64,000 nucleotides of DNA from the NCBI GenBank assembly GCA_029212415.1, contig JARGOF010000004.1, positions 180,308 to 244,307 on the forward strand, given 5' to 3'. Each line of letters starts with the position of its first letter. Positions within the stretch are counted from its first letter, which is position 1. The DNA comes from Rhizobiaceae bacterium (GTDB taxonomy: Bacteria; Pseudomonadota; Alphaproteobacteria; Rhizobiales; Rhizobiaceae). Of the stretch, positions 17,145-26,358 are shown one piece after another. A program made the translations under genes and the position numbers. Under the pieces are notes generated by a model. That model had not been told where the DNA came from. It was given only the letters and a program-made list of their open reading frames with translations, and did no database searches.

Positions 17145-18119
17145 ATGATGTCGCTGCAACAGCGGACGTATTTTTCGCAACACCCCGTGCTTCGCACACG
17201 TGACCTGGATGAGGCGCGGTTCCAGGTGTCGCAGAGGTTTTGTGATCATCGTCTCGATCTGGGCAGCCGTGACACACAGTTATGCGTGTCACACAACGCA
17301 GTGCGCGGACGGCAATTGTCAGTGAACTATTTGTCCTATGGCGCTGAAGTCACCGTAGACCCGGGTCAATTGGGATCGTTCTATCTGTTTCAGATTCCGC
17401 TCTCGGGCAAAGCCAGCGTCGAGCATGGATGCGAGGAAATGACAGCGCATGCCCTGGCCGGAACCATTTTGAATCCTGACCGCGGAGCACGGCTGCGTTG
17501 GGGGGCGGACTGTCGCAAGTTGCTGTTTCAGATCGACCGGCAGCATCTGGAGGCTGTGGCCCAGACGCTCACCGGCGCACCGCAGCCCGGCCCCATCCGA
17601 TTTGATATGAAGGTCGATTTTACCCGGCCGAACGGTCAGCAGCTGCAACGCGCCTTTGCCGCCTGTGCGGCGGCCATTGAAGGCGGCTCACTGTTTCACA
17701 AAACTTTGTCAGGCAGCGATCTGCGCGTCGAATACGATCTTGTCTATGCGCTTCTTACCCTCCAGAAAAGCAATATTTCCCACATTATCGCCCGGGCAGA
17801 CGGGGGAACCCGCCCCCGTGATATCCGCCGTGCCCTTGATTACATGCACGCCAATCTGGGAGAGCCGATAAGTGTCCTGGATATTGCAAGGGCGGCAGAG
17901 GTGAATGTGCGCACGCTGCAAAAATCGTTTCAGCGGGTGTTTGACAAGACGCCCATGCAGGTGCTGCGAAACGCCCGCCTGGATGCGGCCAATTACCTGT
18001 TGCAGGACCGCCGCAATGCGCCAAGCGTGTCCGAGACCGCCTATTCCTGCGGATTTTCACATCTGGGACGATTTGCATCCTACTACCGCGACCGCTTTGG
18101 ACATGCGCCCAGCAATTGA
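17145..18119 (+). CDS. AraC-family transcriptional regulator
   Basis: 324 residues. The N-terminal two thirds resemble the AraC_binding_2 (AraC/FeaR/XylS-type) sensor domain. The C-terminal domain (about 220-320) has two helix-turn-helix motifs: the first around ISVLDIARAAEVNVRTLQKS and the second ending in the family signature ETAYSCGFSHLGRFASYYRD, followed by RFGHAPS. Regulators of this shape commonly activate aromatic or amine catabolism operons. It is divergent from the 16996-9332 operon and is the likely activator of it. Confidence 0.9.
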   Translation: MMSLQQRTYFSQHPVLRTRDLDEARFQVSQRFCDHRLDLGSRDTQLCVSHNAVRGRQLSVNYLSYGAEVTVDPGQLGSFYLFQIPLSGKASVEHGCEEMTAHALAGTILNPDRGARLRWGADCRKLLFQIDRQHLEAVAQTLTGAPQPGPIRFDMKVDFTRPNGQQLQRAFAACAAAIEGGSLFHKTLSGSDLRVEYDLVYALLTLQKSNISHIIARADGGTRPRDIRRALDYMHANLGEPISVLDIARAAEVNVRTLQKSFQRVFDKTPMQVLRNARLDAANYLLQDRRNAPSVSETAYSCGFSHLGRFASYYRDRFGHAPSN

Positions 18120-18608
18120 GATTGCATGCGCTGGCTTCAAGGGACACGATTGATCCTGAAGACAGCGGATGAGCAGAGACGGATGACCGGGCCTGTCACT
18201 GTCATTGCCACCTCATCTTCCCGACAGGAATTGCCAGTTGATCTGCTGCGCAAGCACCACCTTCTCATGGCCCATATCAATGATCTGATCGAGCCTGGCG
18301 CGAAACATCTCGCTCTGACTGCTTCCCAAGACGTCCAAAGGCTTCATTGCACCCTTCAAACCTATGTTATGAAGCAGTGAATCACATCACAAGCAAAAAT
18401 CAAATAGCCAGGAACCCACTCCAAAGAACCAGATATCTTGCAAAGAAGAATATTTCTTGAGGTTCATGTGATCAGCAAATCCTGATGGTTAGGAATTTCT
18501 CACGGACGACAACCACTTTCACAGCGGAATTTGCAGTCAGAAAGGTTCATGAATAAATGCGTCCATCTGATCGCGAACCGCTGCATTCTGCAATTCCCTG
18601 CGGCATCG
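18120..18608. other. Gap with transposase remnant, otherwise nothing seen
   Basis: 489 bases between the araC 3' end and the 3' end of the next minus-strand gene. Apart from the worn transposase fragment at 18160-18347 there is no recognisable gene, RNA or strong terminator. Confidence 0.6.
18160..18347 (-). pseudogene. Truncated, frameshifted IS5-type transposase N-terminus
   Basis: Read on the minus strand from an ATG at 18347, the frame gives MFRARLDQIIDMGHEKVVL followed by AQQINWQFLSGR and a stop at 18213. FRARLDQIIDM...LAxxIDWxFL is the N-terminal pattern of IS5-family transposases. After the stop, another frame continues with DSDRPGHPSLLIR, matching the next conserved DxGRPxxPxRLM segment, so one frameshift separates them. 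Similarity fades near 18160. No inverted repeats or remainder of the transposase is seen. Assignment is from memory of the family pattern. Confidence 0.5.
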
Positions 18609-19544
18609 CTAACCTTGTTTCTGAAATATCGGGCTTCCACGCCAGTAGTCACAACTGGCTTTCATATCAAGGATCACAGCATCATCAGGTTTTTCGAAAG
18701 CCGGAAACACTTCAAACGTCAGATGGGTCGTGGCCGGGTTTTCCGCTTGCGCGAGCGCGTCGCGCATTTGTTCGGGATGAATGATGCCGACTTCATTGTT
18801 GGCTTGGGTAAACGGCCAATGGTGGTCACCCAAGCCGTCCGTCTGTTGAAGATGGATGATCGGGCTGACACAAGCAAGCTCACGCACCCAGCGATAGGGA
18901 TCACGTTCAGCGGCGTCCAGGTCGTGACGGCAGCAATGGCCCACGTCGAGACAGAGCCCCATTTTCGCACCAGACATATTACGCATTTCCGCCGCGAGCG
19001 CATGGCATTCTGCAAGCGAGCTTGGCCATTCACGGGCAACAGGCATCGGCTCCCAAAGAACCTGTTTCAAACCGGCTTTTTCAGCATGCAGCGCAAGCTG
19101 CGCGACGCGATCCATCAACTCATCGTGCAATGCTGCACGGCGCGCCTTATCGCCGTGGTCGCGGACACTCATGGCACCCATGTGGCCACCGAAAGTATCG
19201 ACACCCAAAGCTGCACTGAAATCGATGGCCCGCTTGTATTGCTCAAATGCCTCCAGCCGACGCTCCTTCTCCGGGTGTGACATCAGGTTTTGACAGTAGT
19301 GCCCGAGGCCGGAGAATACGCTGGAAATCACGACGCCTGATTGTGAACAGGCATTCAAGGTCGTGTGCGCTGCATGCTCCCACGACCTTGCACCGCTATC
19401 CAGACTGATCAGGTCGAGAGAGAATTGCACATCAACAATGCCCAATTCCTGCACAAGGAGATCGGCCCAGACTGACGGTTCCGGCCACCGCTTCATGATG
19501 AAACCATTGTTTACACTGAGTTTTATCGTTGATTTTTGTGTCAT
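18609..19544 (-). CDS. Sugar phosphate isomerase/epimerase, xylose isomerase-like TIM barrel
   Basis: 311 residues of the AP-endonuclease-2 TIM-barrel family. Probable metal/catalytic residues are the glutamate in WEPMPVAREWP, Asp and His in LCLDVGHCC, His in HLQQTDGLGDHHWPF and the glutamate in LTFEVFPAFE. No signal peptide. The RWPEPSVWADLL start and EPMPVARE motif recall the EryC-type tetrulose-phosphate epimerases of erythritol loci; I hold that only loosely. It lies four bases downstream of the ROK repressor gene on the same strand and at the end of the sugar gene cluster. Confidence 0.78.
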   Translation of the reverse strand: MTQKSTIKLSVNNGFIMKRWPEPSVWADLLVQELGIVDVQFSLDLISLDSGARSWEHAAHTTLNACSQSGVVISSVFSGLGHYCQNLMSHPEKERRLEAFEQYKRAIDFSAALGVDTFGGHMGAMSVRDHGDKARRAALHDELMDRVAQLALHAEKAGLKQVLWEPMPVAREWPSSLAECHALAAEMRNMSGAKMGLCLDVGHCCRHDLDAAERDPYRWVRELACVSPIIHLQQTDGLGDHHWPFTQANNEVGIIHPEQMRDALAQAENPATTHLTFEVFPAFEKPDDAVILDMKASCDYWRGSPIFQKQG

Positions 19545-19548
19545 CGCG

Positions 19549-20784
19549 TCAATCCTTCATCCGCGTAGCCAGGACAGGCGCCACCAATCCGAACGATTGT
19601 AGAAGTGGAAATACGGCTGCTCCCAAGGCTGCCACTTCATCGCCTGCGGTACCCAACAGGACACGCGGTGTTTTGCGTTCATTATGGCTAGAAACGCTCT
19701 GAGCCAATGGTTCCATTGTATGTATGATCTGATCCAGCAATTTTTTTGGCATGTAACCTGTGATGACAACCGTTTCCGGGTCCAACGTGTTCTCAAGCCC
19801 CAAAATCATCAGCTTCAAGGTCAATCCCGCTGCCTGCATCCACTCCAACAGTTTCGGATCGCGTTTCTCAAACGCTGCTTCCAGAAAGCTCGGATCACAG
19901 GTCGCGCTGTCCAAACCGAGACAGTCATAGGCTGAATGCAGCGAGAGATACTGCTCGGCGCAGCCGGTATTGCCACAGTAGCAAGGCTTGCCATCGGGGA
20001 ATATCGGCACATGGCCGATTTCACCAGCATTGCCGTTTTTACCGCGCATTGGCCTGCCTTCGATAACCAACCCACCGCCAAGACCGGTGCCAATATAGAT
20101 ACAGGCAAAGTTGCGCATGCCCTTGACCGCGCCGAAATACGATTCTCCCATTGCCGCAGCTGTTGCATCGTTTTCCAGATAGACGGGCAATCCCGTCGAA
20201 TGCGACAGCTTGGCGACCAATGGAAAGGCTTGCCATTCCGGCAGCACAGTGGGGCCGCTCGCAGTGGTTTCGTTGACGTTGAAGGGACCGGGCATCACGA
20301 CCCCGATACCGCAGATGCGGGCACGCGCAACCTTCGACTGGGTAATCAATTCTGCAATAGCTTGTTCCAGGGCAGGCAATCCCTCAGCGGGATTGGGATG
20401 AGACACATCGATGCGCGTCCGCGCGAGTTCTTCTCCACCGAGGTCCAACAGCACGCCGATCAGTTTGCGGTGATCAAGTTGCAGCCCGATCGAATAGGCC
20501 CCCTTGGCATTTATCGAGAGTATTTTTGGCGGTTTTCCGCGTGCTGTCGGGCGGCTGTCAGACTCAATGAAGAGAGATCGCTCTATAAATTCATCGGCAA
20601 TATTCGAAACGGTCTGAGTCGATAATCGTGTCAGACGTTTCAAATCCGCGCGTGACAATTCTCCATGCAATCGCAGGGCTTCCAGAACCACACGGCGATT
20701 GTGCTGCTTGGCGTTTTCCAGATTTGTACCCGACAGCGTCGCATTCAGTGTCGCACCATCAGTCTGAAGCCGGTCATTCGGCAT
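19549..20784 (-). CDS. ROK-family transcriptional repressor (NagC/XylR type)
   Basis: 411 residues. An N-terminal winged helix (about 25-85; LSRADLKRLTRLSTQTVSNI) precedes a ROK sugar-kinase fold. The ROK signature IGTGLGGGLVIEGRPMRGKN and the zinc-binding CYCGNTGCAEQYLS cluster are intact. ROK proteins of this length are sugar-responsive repressors rather than kinases. AAAGGGGTGG precedes the ATG. It should control the sugar importer and kinase genes of region 18609-30146, with a sugar or sugar phosphate as inducer. Confidence 0.9.
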   Translation of the reverse strand: MPNDRLQTDGATLNATLSGTNLENAKQHNRRVVLEALRLHGELSRADLKRLTRLSTQTVSNIADEFIERSLFIESDSRPTARGKPPKILSINAKGAYSIGLQLDHRKLIGVLLDLGGEELARTRIDVSHPNPAEGLPALEQAIAELITQSKVARARICGIGVVMPGPFNVNETTASGPTVLPEWQAFPLVAKLSHSTGLPVYLENDATAAAMGESYFGAVKGMRNFACIYIGTGLGGGLVIEGRPMRGKNGNAGEIGHVPIFPDGKPCYCGNTGCAEQYLSLHSAYDCLGLDSATCDPSFLEAAFEKRDPKLLEWMQAAGLTLKLMILGLENTLDPETVVITGYMPKKLLDQIIHTMEPLAQSVSSHNERKTPRVLLGTAGDEVAALGAAVFPLLQSFGLVAPVLATRMKD

Positions 20785-20846
20785 TTGCCACCCCTTTAAA
20801 AGTCATGGAACGAAAGATGCGTATGTAAACCATGTCACACAAGCCG

Positions 20847-21866
20847 CTACAACGTATCCGTAACCTTTCGCAGATTTCGTGATATGTCCGGATTGATTCC
20901 ACGGTTCTGCGCGAGTTCTTCGGCCAGAACATAAAACCGGGTAATCTGGATCAAAGGCACCAACAGGGGATGGATTGCGTCCGTTTCCTCCACCTCCATG
21001 GAGATGATCTGTGCCCCCATACTTTCAAGCTTTCCTGCCATTTCAAGGACCTCATCTCGCGCCTCATCGCGAGAGGGAAAGATCATACACACAAAACCGT
21101 TGGCAATCAGAGCCGCCGGGCCGTGCAGGACTTCGGCGGCGCTGAATGCCTCAGCATGAACATAGGCCGTTTCCTTCAGTTTTAACGCCGCTTCCCTTGC
21201 CACAGCAAGTGATGGCCCCCGGCCCAATACAAAGGCCGCGCTCTGGGTACGCAATCCGTCTAAACGGTTACCCGGTTTCAAACTCAGCGTTCTTGCCAAG
21301 ACATCCGGCAACCCTTCCAACGCAGAAGCCAGCTTGTCGTCGTTCGACCAGCCGGCGACAATCGAGGCTATGGCCACCAAACTGCAAACAAAACTCTTGG
21401 TGGCCGGAACAGCCACTTCATGACCGGCGCCGATGGGCAGTGTCTGCTGACTTACATCGCCCAGCAGAGAGCGGCTTGCATTGATCAATGCTATTCCCTT
21501 CGCACCTCCCGATTGCAGTGCCTGATGCAGTGCGGTGATATCCTTGCTACCGCCCGATTGCGAAATGGCAAAAGACACACCACCTTCTGCCTGCAGTTGC
21601 GAATGGTAAAGCGAAGCCACAGAAGGGCCCATGGAAGCGACAGGTATGCCGATGCGCATTTCCACCAGGTATTTCAGATACAGGGCAGCACAATCCGAAC
21701 TGCCGCGAGCAGATGTTGAAACAAAGCGGGGCGATTGCCTTTTTAACCAAGCGCCAGTGTCACGATAGGCTTTGCCAAACAACGCCAATTGTTTCTCGAT
21801 GCGCGTCGGAATTTCATTGATCTCACGGAGCATCACCCGATCATCAGACTGCTCAAGTGGCAGCAT
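20847..21866 (-). CDS. SIS-domain sugar isomerase/deaminase (NagB-II/AgaS/GlmS C-terminal type)
   Basis: 339 residues with two SIS domains and no glutaminase domain. SARGSSDCAALYLKYLVE and SQSGGSKDITAL form the first sugar phosphate site, and LGRGPSLAVAREAALKLKET with EAFSAAEVLHGP the second. This is the architecture of NagB-II-type glucosamine-6-phosphate deaminases and related ketose-aldose amino-sugar isomerases. GGAGTATCGG precedes the ATG. The start overlaps the glucokinase 3' end by 14 bases. With glucokinase and the ROK repressor it points to an amino sugar or glucoside pathway. Confidence 0.85.
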   Translation of the reverse strand: MLPLEQSDDRVMLREINEIPTRIEKQLALFGKAYRDTGAWLKRQSPRFVSTSARGSSDCAALYLKYLVEMRIGIPVASMGPSVASLYHSQLQAEGGVSFAISQSGGSKDITALHQALQSGGAKGIALINASRSLLGDVSQQTLPIGAGHEVAVPATKSFVCSLVAIASIVAGWSNDDKLASALEGLPDVLARTLSLKPGNRLDGLRTQSAAFVLGRGPSLAVAREAALKLKETAYVHAEAFSAAEVLHGPAALIANGFVCMIFPSRDEARDEVLEMAGKLESMGAQIISMEVEETDAIHPLLVPLIQITRFYVLAEELAQNRGINPDISRNLRKVTDTL

Positions 21867-22848
21867 AGCCGATACTCCTGGAGTGCCGCGAATTTTGGTT
21901 GGCGACGATGATTTGCTGACACCCGTTCAACGCGGTAAAGCGGTCCAATACGAGCACGGTGGCAATTTCCCGCACAAACAATTCACCACGGCCCTTGTTT
22001 TCGAACCGCGCGCGAAAGCGGCTGTTCTCCAATATCGATGACAAGCTCTCCAGCAAGGCACCCGACAAAAACACGCCACCACGCGCGCCCATCGTCAATG
22101 CAACATTACCGGCGGTATCGCCCAGAAGGGCCATGAAGATCTCGACTGCTTCACGCGCCAAGCCCGCCCCATTGCCACAAGCCTCTTTGACAAGCTGGGG
22201 AGGATCGTCAAAAATTGGTTGCGCGCCATCAAGTTCACAAAGGACGACATAAAGCTCGAGCAAACCGCTACCGCATAAGACCCGCTCCGCTGAAACGCGG
22301 GGAAACCGCCGGCGCAAAACCTGCCAGATCGCAACCTCCCGCTCGTCATGGACGGGCAGTGTGACATAACCGCCTTCACCCGCCAGGACAATTGGCGTTT
22401 GTTCGGAGGTGATGATGCAGGATACACCCAGGCCTGTCCCAGGCCCAATCAGGGCTATCGGCGCGTTCGTCACACGGGTTCCTTGCCCAATTTGGCGGAG
22501 AGACGCATCAGCGACATGCGACAGGCCCATTGACTGAGCCGCAAAATCATTGACGATGAAGAGGCTTTCGAGCCCAAGTGCGCGGCGCAGGCCTCGCGCG
22601 GAAAATGACCAGGAATTATTGGTCATGTTGATGGCGTCACCGGTAACCGGCGAGGCTACACCAAAACAGCCGCACTGCACGGCATCATTGCCCAGCAATG
22701 CGCGCCCATGCTCAATGGCTTCGAGTATGCTGTCATAATCGGCACATTTGAGCACTACAGGTCGCCCCACACCCTGGTCGGGGCTGGCAAGCGCAAAACG
22801 GGCGTGCGTCCCTCCGATATCGGCGACCAGATAAGGTTTGTCGCTCAC
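21853..22848 (-). CDS. glk: Glucokinase
   Basis: 331 residues of the bacterial glucokinase (Glk, PF02685) family. ADIGGTHARFAL is the ATP phosphate-binding loop, NDFAAQSMGL contains the catalytic aspartate and sugar-binding region, IGPGTGLGVS is the second phosphate loop, and AGEGGYVTLP and GGVFLSGALL follow in family order. Start is a GTG overlapping the upstream oxidoreductase stop (GTGA). It phosphorylates glucose released in the cytoplasm. Its place inside a transporter cluster suggests that glucose is liberated from the imported compound. Confidence 0.9.
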   Translation of the reverse strand: MSDKPYLVADIGGTHARFALASPDQGVGRPVVLKCADYDSILEAIEHGRALLGNDAVQCGCFGVASPVTGDAINMTNNSWSFSARGLRRALGLESLFIVNDFAAQSMGLSHVADASLRQIGQGTRVTNAPIALIGPGTGLGVSCIITSEQTPIVLAGEGGYVTLPVHDEREVAIWQVLRRRFPRVSAERVLCGSGLLELYVVLCELDGAQPIFDDPPQLVKEACGNGAGLAREAVEIFMALLGDTAGNVALTMGARGGVFLSGALLESLSSILENSRFRARFENKGRGELFVREIATVLVLDRFTALNGCQQIIVANQNSRHSRSIGYAAT

Positions 22849-24089
22849 AGTCGTTTTTCCCGTGCTACCAACGGGACGTAATCCGTTAAATCTTCATCGT
22901 CAAAATAAATGGTCCTGCCGTGTTCTGCAGATTTGTAGAGGCCCATCAAAATGCGAATGACCTCCATTCCATCATGGAACGTCGTCATTGGCTTTTCACC
23001 TTTGCGAAATGCTTCGACCATGTGACGATTCTCGCTGGTATACCCAAACGAGGCATGTTCATCTTCCATGACTGGCATCAAACCCTGTTCGGAATTCTGC
23101 TTCTCGATCATGTCCTCGCCTTGCGCTCCCCGTACGTCTCTGGACATGAACACCTTGAGGGCCGATTGAAGCGAGTTGTATTCCATCGAATATTCTGCAC
23201 CGAGAACTTCCAATTCTATCCTTAGCCCGGCTCCGATGAATGCCCATGACGTCGCACATTCGACGATTACTTCATGGCCATCGGGGTCTTCAAAGACAAC
23301 GGTCCCGCGTGCGAAATCCTCTGCGGGGCGTTTGCGGTAATCTACCTCGCTGCCCATATCACGCAGCAATCGATCTGCATATTTCGGACGCTGCCACTTC
23401 AGGTTGGCCACAGATCCGGTGGCTGATTTCAGTTTCAGCGCCGAGCGGGGCTCTCCAGGTTGTGTCAAGAGAAAACGACCGACCTCAACGCTGTGGCACA
23501 TCATGTCCAGCAGCACCCCGCCGCCCTGTTTGTTTCCTTGCCAAAACCATGGTTCGTGCGGTCCTGCATGCTCTTCAGTGGCACGCGCCAGATAGGGGCG
23601 TCCTGCCGACGGGACAGCGCGCTTCCAGATGATGTCACGTCCGCGCTCCACTGCGCTGGCAAAAAGCTGATTTTCCAGATAGCCGTGTTTGATGCCGGCG
23701 GCTTCAACGAGTTCAACCATTTCTTCGGCTTCGCGCAGCGTACGTGCAAGAGGCTTTTCGCAGGCGACCGCCCGCAATGCACCGGGATTGGCGACAGCAA
23801 AAGAGTGAATGGTCTTCATCGTCTCCAGCCGCACGTGATTGGGAACCAGGATCCACACCGCGTCAATTTCACCCGAGCCAAGCATCTCTTCAAGGCTCGA
23901 AAAACCGGTGCACGGTCCCAGTCCCAGAGCGTTGGCCTTCTCACAGAATATGCCACGCTTTTCGGGCGTCCGGCTATAAACGCCCCGGACCTCAACATTT
24001 CGCACCGAGATCATTGATTCCAGATGAAAATTCGCAATGAAGCCCGCGCCAATTACGCCGATACGCAACGTTTTGAGTTCGTCGCTCAC
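22845..24089 (-). CDS. Gfo/Idh/MocA-family oxidoreductase
   Basis: 414 residues. The N-terminal NAD(P)-binding domain reads LRIGVIGAGFIANFHLESM; the conserved lysine of the EKP motif is in ACEKPLARTLREAEEMV, and MCHSVEVGRFLL carries the substrate-site histidine of the C-terminal domain. Start is GTG with AAAGGA upstream. Enzymes of this family oxidise sugars at C1, C2 or C3 or act on inositol. Next to TIM-barrel isomerases and a ribose-type importer, oxidation of a glycoside to a 3-keto sugar is one possible role; that is inference. Confidence 0.87.
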   Translation of the reverse strand: MSDELKTLRIGVIGAGFIANFHLESMISVRNVEVRGVYSRTPEKRGIFCEKANALGLGPCTGFSSLEEMLGSGEIDAVWILVPNHVRLETMKTIHSFAVANPGALRAVACEKPLARTLREAEEMVELVEAAGIKHGYLENQLFASAVERGRDIIWKRAVPSAGRPYLARATEEHAGPHEPWFWQGNKQGGGVLLDMMCHSVEVGRFLLTQPGEPRSALKLKSATGSVANLKWQRPKYADRLLRDMGSEVDYRKRPAEDFARGTVVFEDPDGHEVIVECATSWAFIGAGLRIELEVLGAEYSMEYNSLQSALKVFMSRDVRGAQGEDMIEKQNSEQGLMPVMEDEHASFGYTSENRHMVEAFRKGEKPMTTFHDGMEVIRILMGLYKSAEHGRTIYFDDEDLTDYVPLVAREKRL

Positions 24090-24118
24090 ATCATGTCCTT
24101 TCGCAATGGTGATGACGA

Positions 24119-24143
24119 CGGTGCCCTCCGTGGGAGGGCACCG
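24119..24143 (-). promoter_or_regulatory. Intercistronic stem-loop after sugar-binding-protein gene
   Basis: A perfect 11-base inverted repeat (CGGTGCCCTCC / GGAGGGCACCG) with a three-base loop lies between the stop of the sugar-binding protein and the oxidoreductase start. There is no T run after it. It probably protects the 3' end of the upstream message or attenuates read-through, as is usual after highly expressed binding-protein genes. Confidence 0.6.
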
Positions 24144-24157
24144 CTGCTGATATCAAC

Positions 24158-25312
24158 TTACTTGGTTCCACCCCAATTCTCGGGATAACCTTCCATTTCT
24201 TCGCAGCCGCACAGGGCGTAATGCTGTGGCGGCATGTTGGCCTGGAGGTACTTGTCCAAATTCTCGTTGGTGATCGTCGGCTGTGGTAGATACCAGATGG
24301 GACCAGGTACAGGTTCGCCACTCAGTATCATTTCTGCCGCAATTATTGCCGTGCGCCACTGGAAAGTCGGGTAGGTTGGCGCAATTGCAGTCAGGCCTTC
24401 CTCTTTCCATTTGGCAAGAAAGTCCTGCTGATCTTCGCCGGTGAAGATTGGAATATCAACGCCAATATCTTCAAAGGCCTCAATCGCTGCAGCAGACGTT
24501 GCGCCGGCATCCATCCAGACAGCGTCAATCTTGCCGAAGCGCTGCAGATAGTCTTCAACAATCGATTTTGCGATTGCGCGATCATCGTTGGTGAATTCCG
24601 CACCGATTACTTTGATCTTGTCGTTTTCGGAGAATATCCGCTCGGCAGCTGACCAACGTGTTTCAAGCACATCCACACCGGGCGATATGCGCAAGGCAAG
24701 CACATTGCCGCCTTCGGGGAGGTTTTCGGACACGAAACGTGCAGCTTGCGCACCGAAGGCATAGCCCCCGATCGGTGTGATATAGCTGACCGGACATTCT
24801 GTCGCCACACCCCGTGAGAACACGATAACAGGCAGTTTTTCACAGGCGCGTTCGACGGCAGGCGTCAAAGCGGCTGTGGTGTTTGGTGTGACCAGCAATA
24901 CATCGCAGCGGTCACTGGCCACCAGATCGTTGATGTCGGCGATCTGTTTGTCATCCTTGCCTTCTGCATCGGTCATGATGAATTCGGCAATTTTGGGATG
25001 AAGCTTGAGTTCTTCTTTCATGGTCTGATTGCCGACCACCTGCCACGGATTGAAAATACCCGCTTGCGAGAAACAGACCACCCAGGGGCCTTCTTTCTTG
25101 TATTGGCTCGTATCACGATAATTGTCCATCATCGACTGCAGCCAAGGCTTGCCTTCCGGTCCCATGGGCTTGGCATCCAGCAGTTGGATCTGGCGATCGT
25201 ATTCCGCCTGATCGAAAAATTCGTTGTTATCCTGGGCCTGTACGGTGGCAGCGAAGCTCCCACCTGCTACAAGCGCGACCATCAGCGGCCTGGCGATCCG
25301 TTCGAACAACAT
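24158..25312 (-). CDS. Ribose-type ABC importer periplasmic sugar-binding protein
   Basis: 384 residues from the ATG at 25312, which has GAGGAGAACTT upstream; the frame is open far upstream inside the permease gene but is not protein-like there. A Sec signal peptide ends near VQAQD. The mature part resembles Peripla_BP_4 sugar-binding proteins: hinge ITPIGGYAFGAQAARFV and VWMDAGATSAAAIEAFEDIG. The mature protein has cysteines in ALCGCEEMEGYP near the C-terminus and ends NWGGTK. It delivers sugar to the two RbsC-type permeases. Ligand unknown. Confidence 0.9.
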   Translation of the reverse strand: MLFERIARPLMVALVAGGSFAATVQAQDNNEFFDQAEYDRQIQLLDAKPMGPEGKPWLQSMMDNYRDTSQYKKEGPWVVCFSQAGIFNPWQVVGNQTMKEELKLHPKIAEFIMTDAEGKDDKQIADINDLVASDRCDVLLVTPNTTAALTPAVERACEKLPVIVFSRGVATECPVSYITPIGGYAFGAQAARFVSENLPEGGNVLALRISPGVDVLETRWSAAERIFSENDKIKVIGAEFTNDDRAIAKSIVEDYLQRFGKIDAVWMDAGATSAAAIEAFEDIGVDIPIFTGEDQQDFLAKWKEEGLTAIAPTYPTFQWRTAIIAAEMILSGEPVPGPIWYLPQPTITNENLDKYLQANMPPQHYALCGCEEMEGYPENWGGTK

Positions 25313-25398
25313 AAGTTCTCCTCCTTCAGATTTGCAGAAACCATTGACGAGGGTCTTTGTTTGGTTCTGCATTGGTGCCAGAGACGCTCTGGCAGCGT

Positions 25399-26358
25399 CT
25401 ATCTGCGCCACGCCGAGTAGGCGACAGCGCTGATAATGATGATCCCTTGCACGGCATCGCGCATAGGTTTGGGAAAGCCCCAGATATTGAGCAGCGTGAA
25501 CAGCGCGTGGAGCGCTATGGCTCCTGCAATGACCGCCGGAACCGAGCCGCGGCCTCCCAGAAGCACTGCACCGCCGAGAACTGCGGCAGATATGGCCTGT
25601 AACTCGTAACCGTTTCCAACTGCGGTGGAGACGCCGGAAAAACCACCAAGCAAGATGGCGGCCACCACCGCGCTGACTGCTGAAAACATGAATGCAACAA
25701 CCCGCACCATGGTTACGTTCACACCGGACAACCGGGCCGCGCGGGGATTTGTGCCAACAGCGAAAAGCTGGCGACCGTAGTTTGTGCCATGCAAAATCCA
25801 CGCGGCAAAAACACCAAAAACAATGACGACAATGAGCGCGATAGGAAAGCCGTAAACAGTCTCGCGACCGAAAGCGCGAAATGTGTCTGGCAGGTTACCG
25901 CGGGCAGAACCACCCGAGAGATACAGACCGGCTCCGCGATAGGCGAGCAACATGCCGAGTGTTGCGATAATCGACGGCACTTTGAGAAGCGAGACTACAA
26001 GACCGTTCAGGCTGCCGGCTGCAATTCCAATAGCCAGACACAAGGCGATACAGGCATAGACCTGCTCGGGATGCGTATTGAGGACCAAAGCCGAAAGAAG
26101 AACGATGAATGTGATCAGCGAGCCAACGGACAGGTCAAATCCGCCGGATACAATGACGAACAATTGCCCTACCGCCAGCACAATAAGGGGAGATGCCCGC
26201 CGCAACAGCTGCATCATGGGTCCATAATCGGCATAGATGGGGTTCGACAGGACAATCGCCAGCACAATCGCAGCCAGAATGATATAGATCGGTTCCATGC
26301 GCGAAAGTCGCGACCATACAGGGGTAAGCAATGATGATGTTTGCGGCTGCTTGCTCAT
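25399..26358 (-). CDS. Ribose-type ABC importer permease (RbsC family), second of pair
   Basis: 319 residues with about eight to ten hydrophobic segments. SGGFDLSVGSLITF and LPSIIATLGMLLAYRG-like regions, and AAVLGGAVLLGGRGSV near the C-terminus, match RbsC/XylH permeases. Its ATG overlaps the end of the other permease gene. The operon has two different permease genes, so the channel is probably a heterodimer. Confidence 0.92.
   Translation of the reverse strand: MSKQPQTSSLLTPVWSRLSRMEPIYIILAAIVLAIVLSNPIYADYGPMMQLLRRASPLIVLAVGQLFVIVSGGFDLSVGSLITFIVLLSALVLNTHPEQVYACIALCLAIGIAAGSLNGLVVSLLKVPSIIATLGMLLAYRGAGLYLSGGSARGNLPDTFRAFGRETVYGFPIALIVVIVFGVFAAWILHGTNYGRQLFAVGTNPRAARLSGVNVTMVRVVAFMFSAVSAVVAAILLGGFSGVSTAVGNGYELQAISAAVLGGAVLLGGRGSVPAVIAGAIALHALFTLLNIWGFPKPMRDAVQGIIIISAVAYSAWRR

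Noticed and set aside
18126..18380. 84-residue plus-strand reading frame
   Set aside because: It overlaps the minus-strand transposase remnant, has no family motif and no convincing ribosome site.
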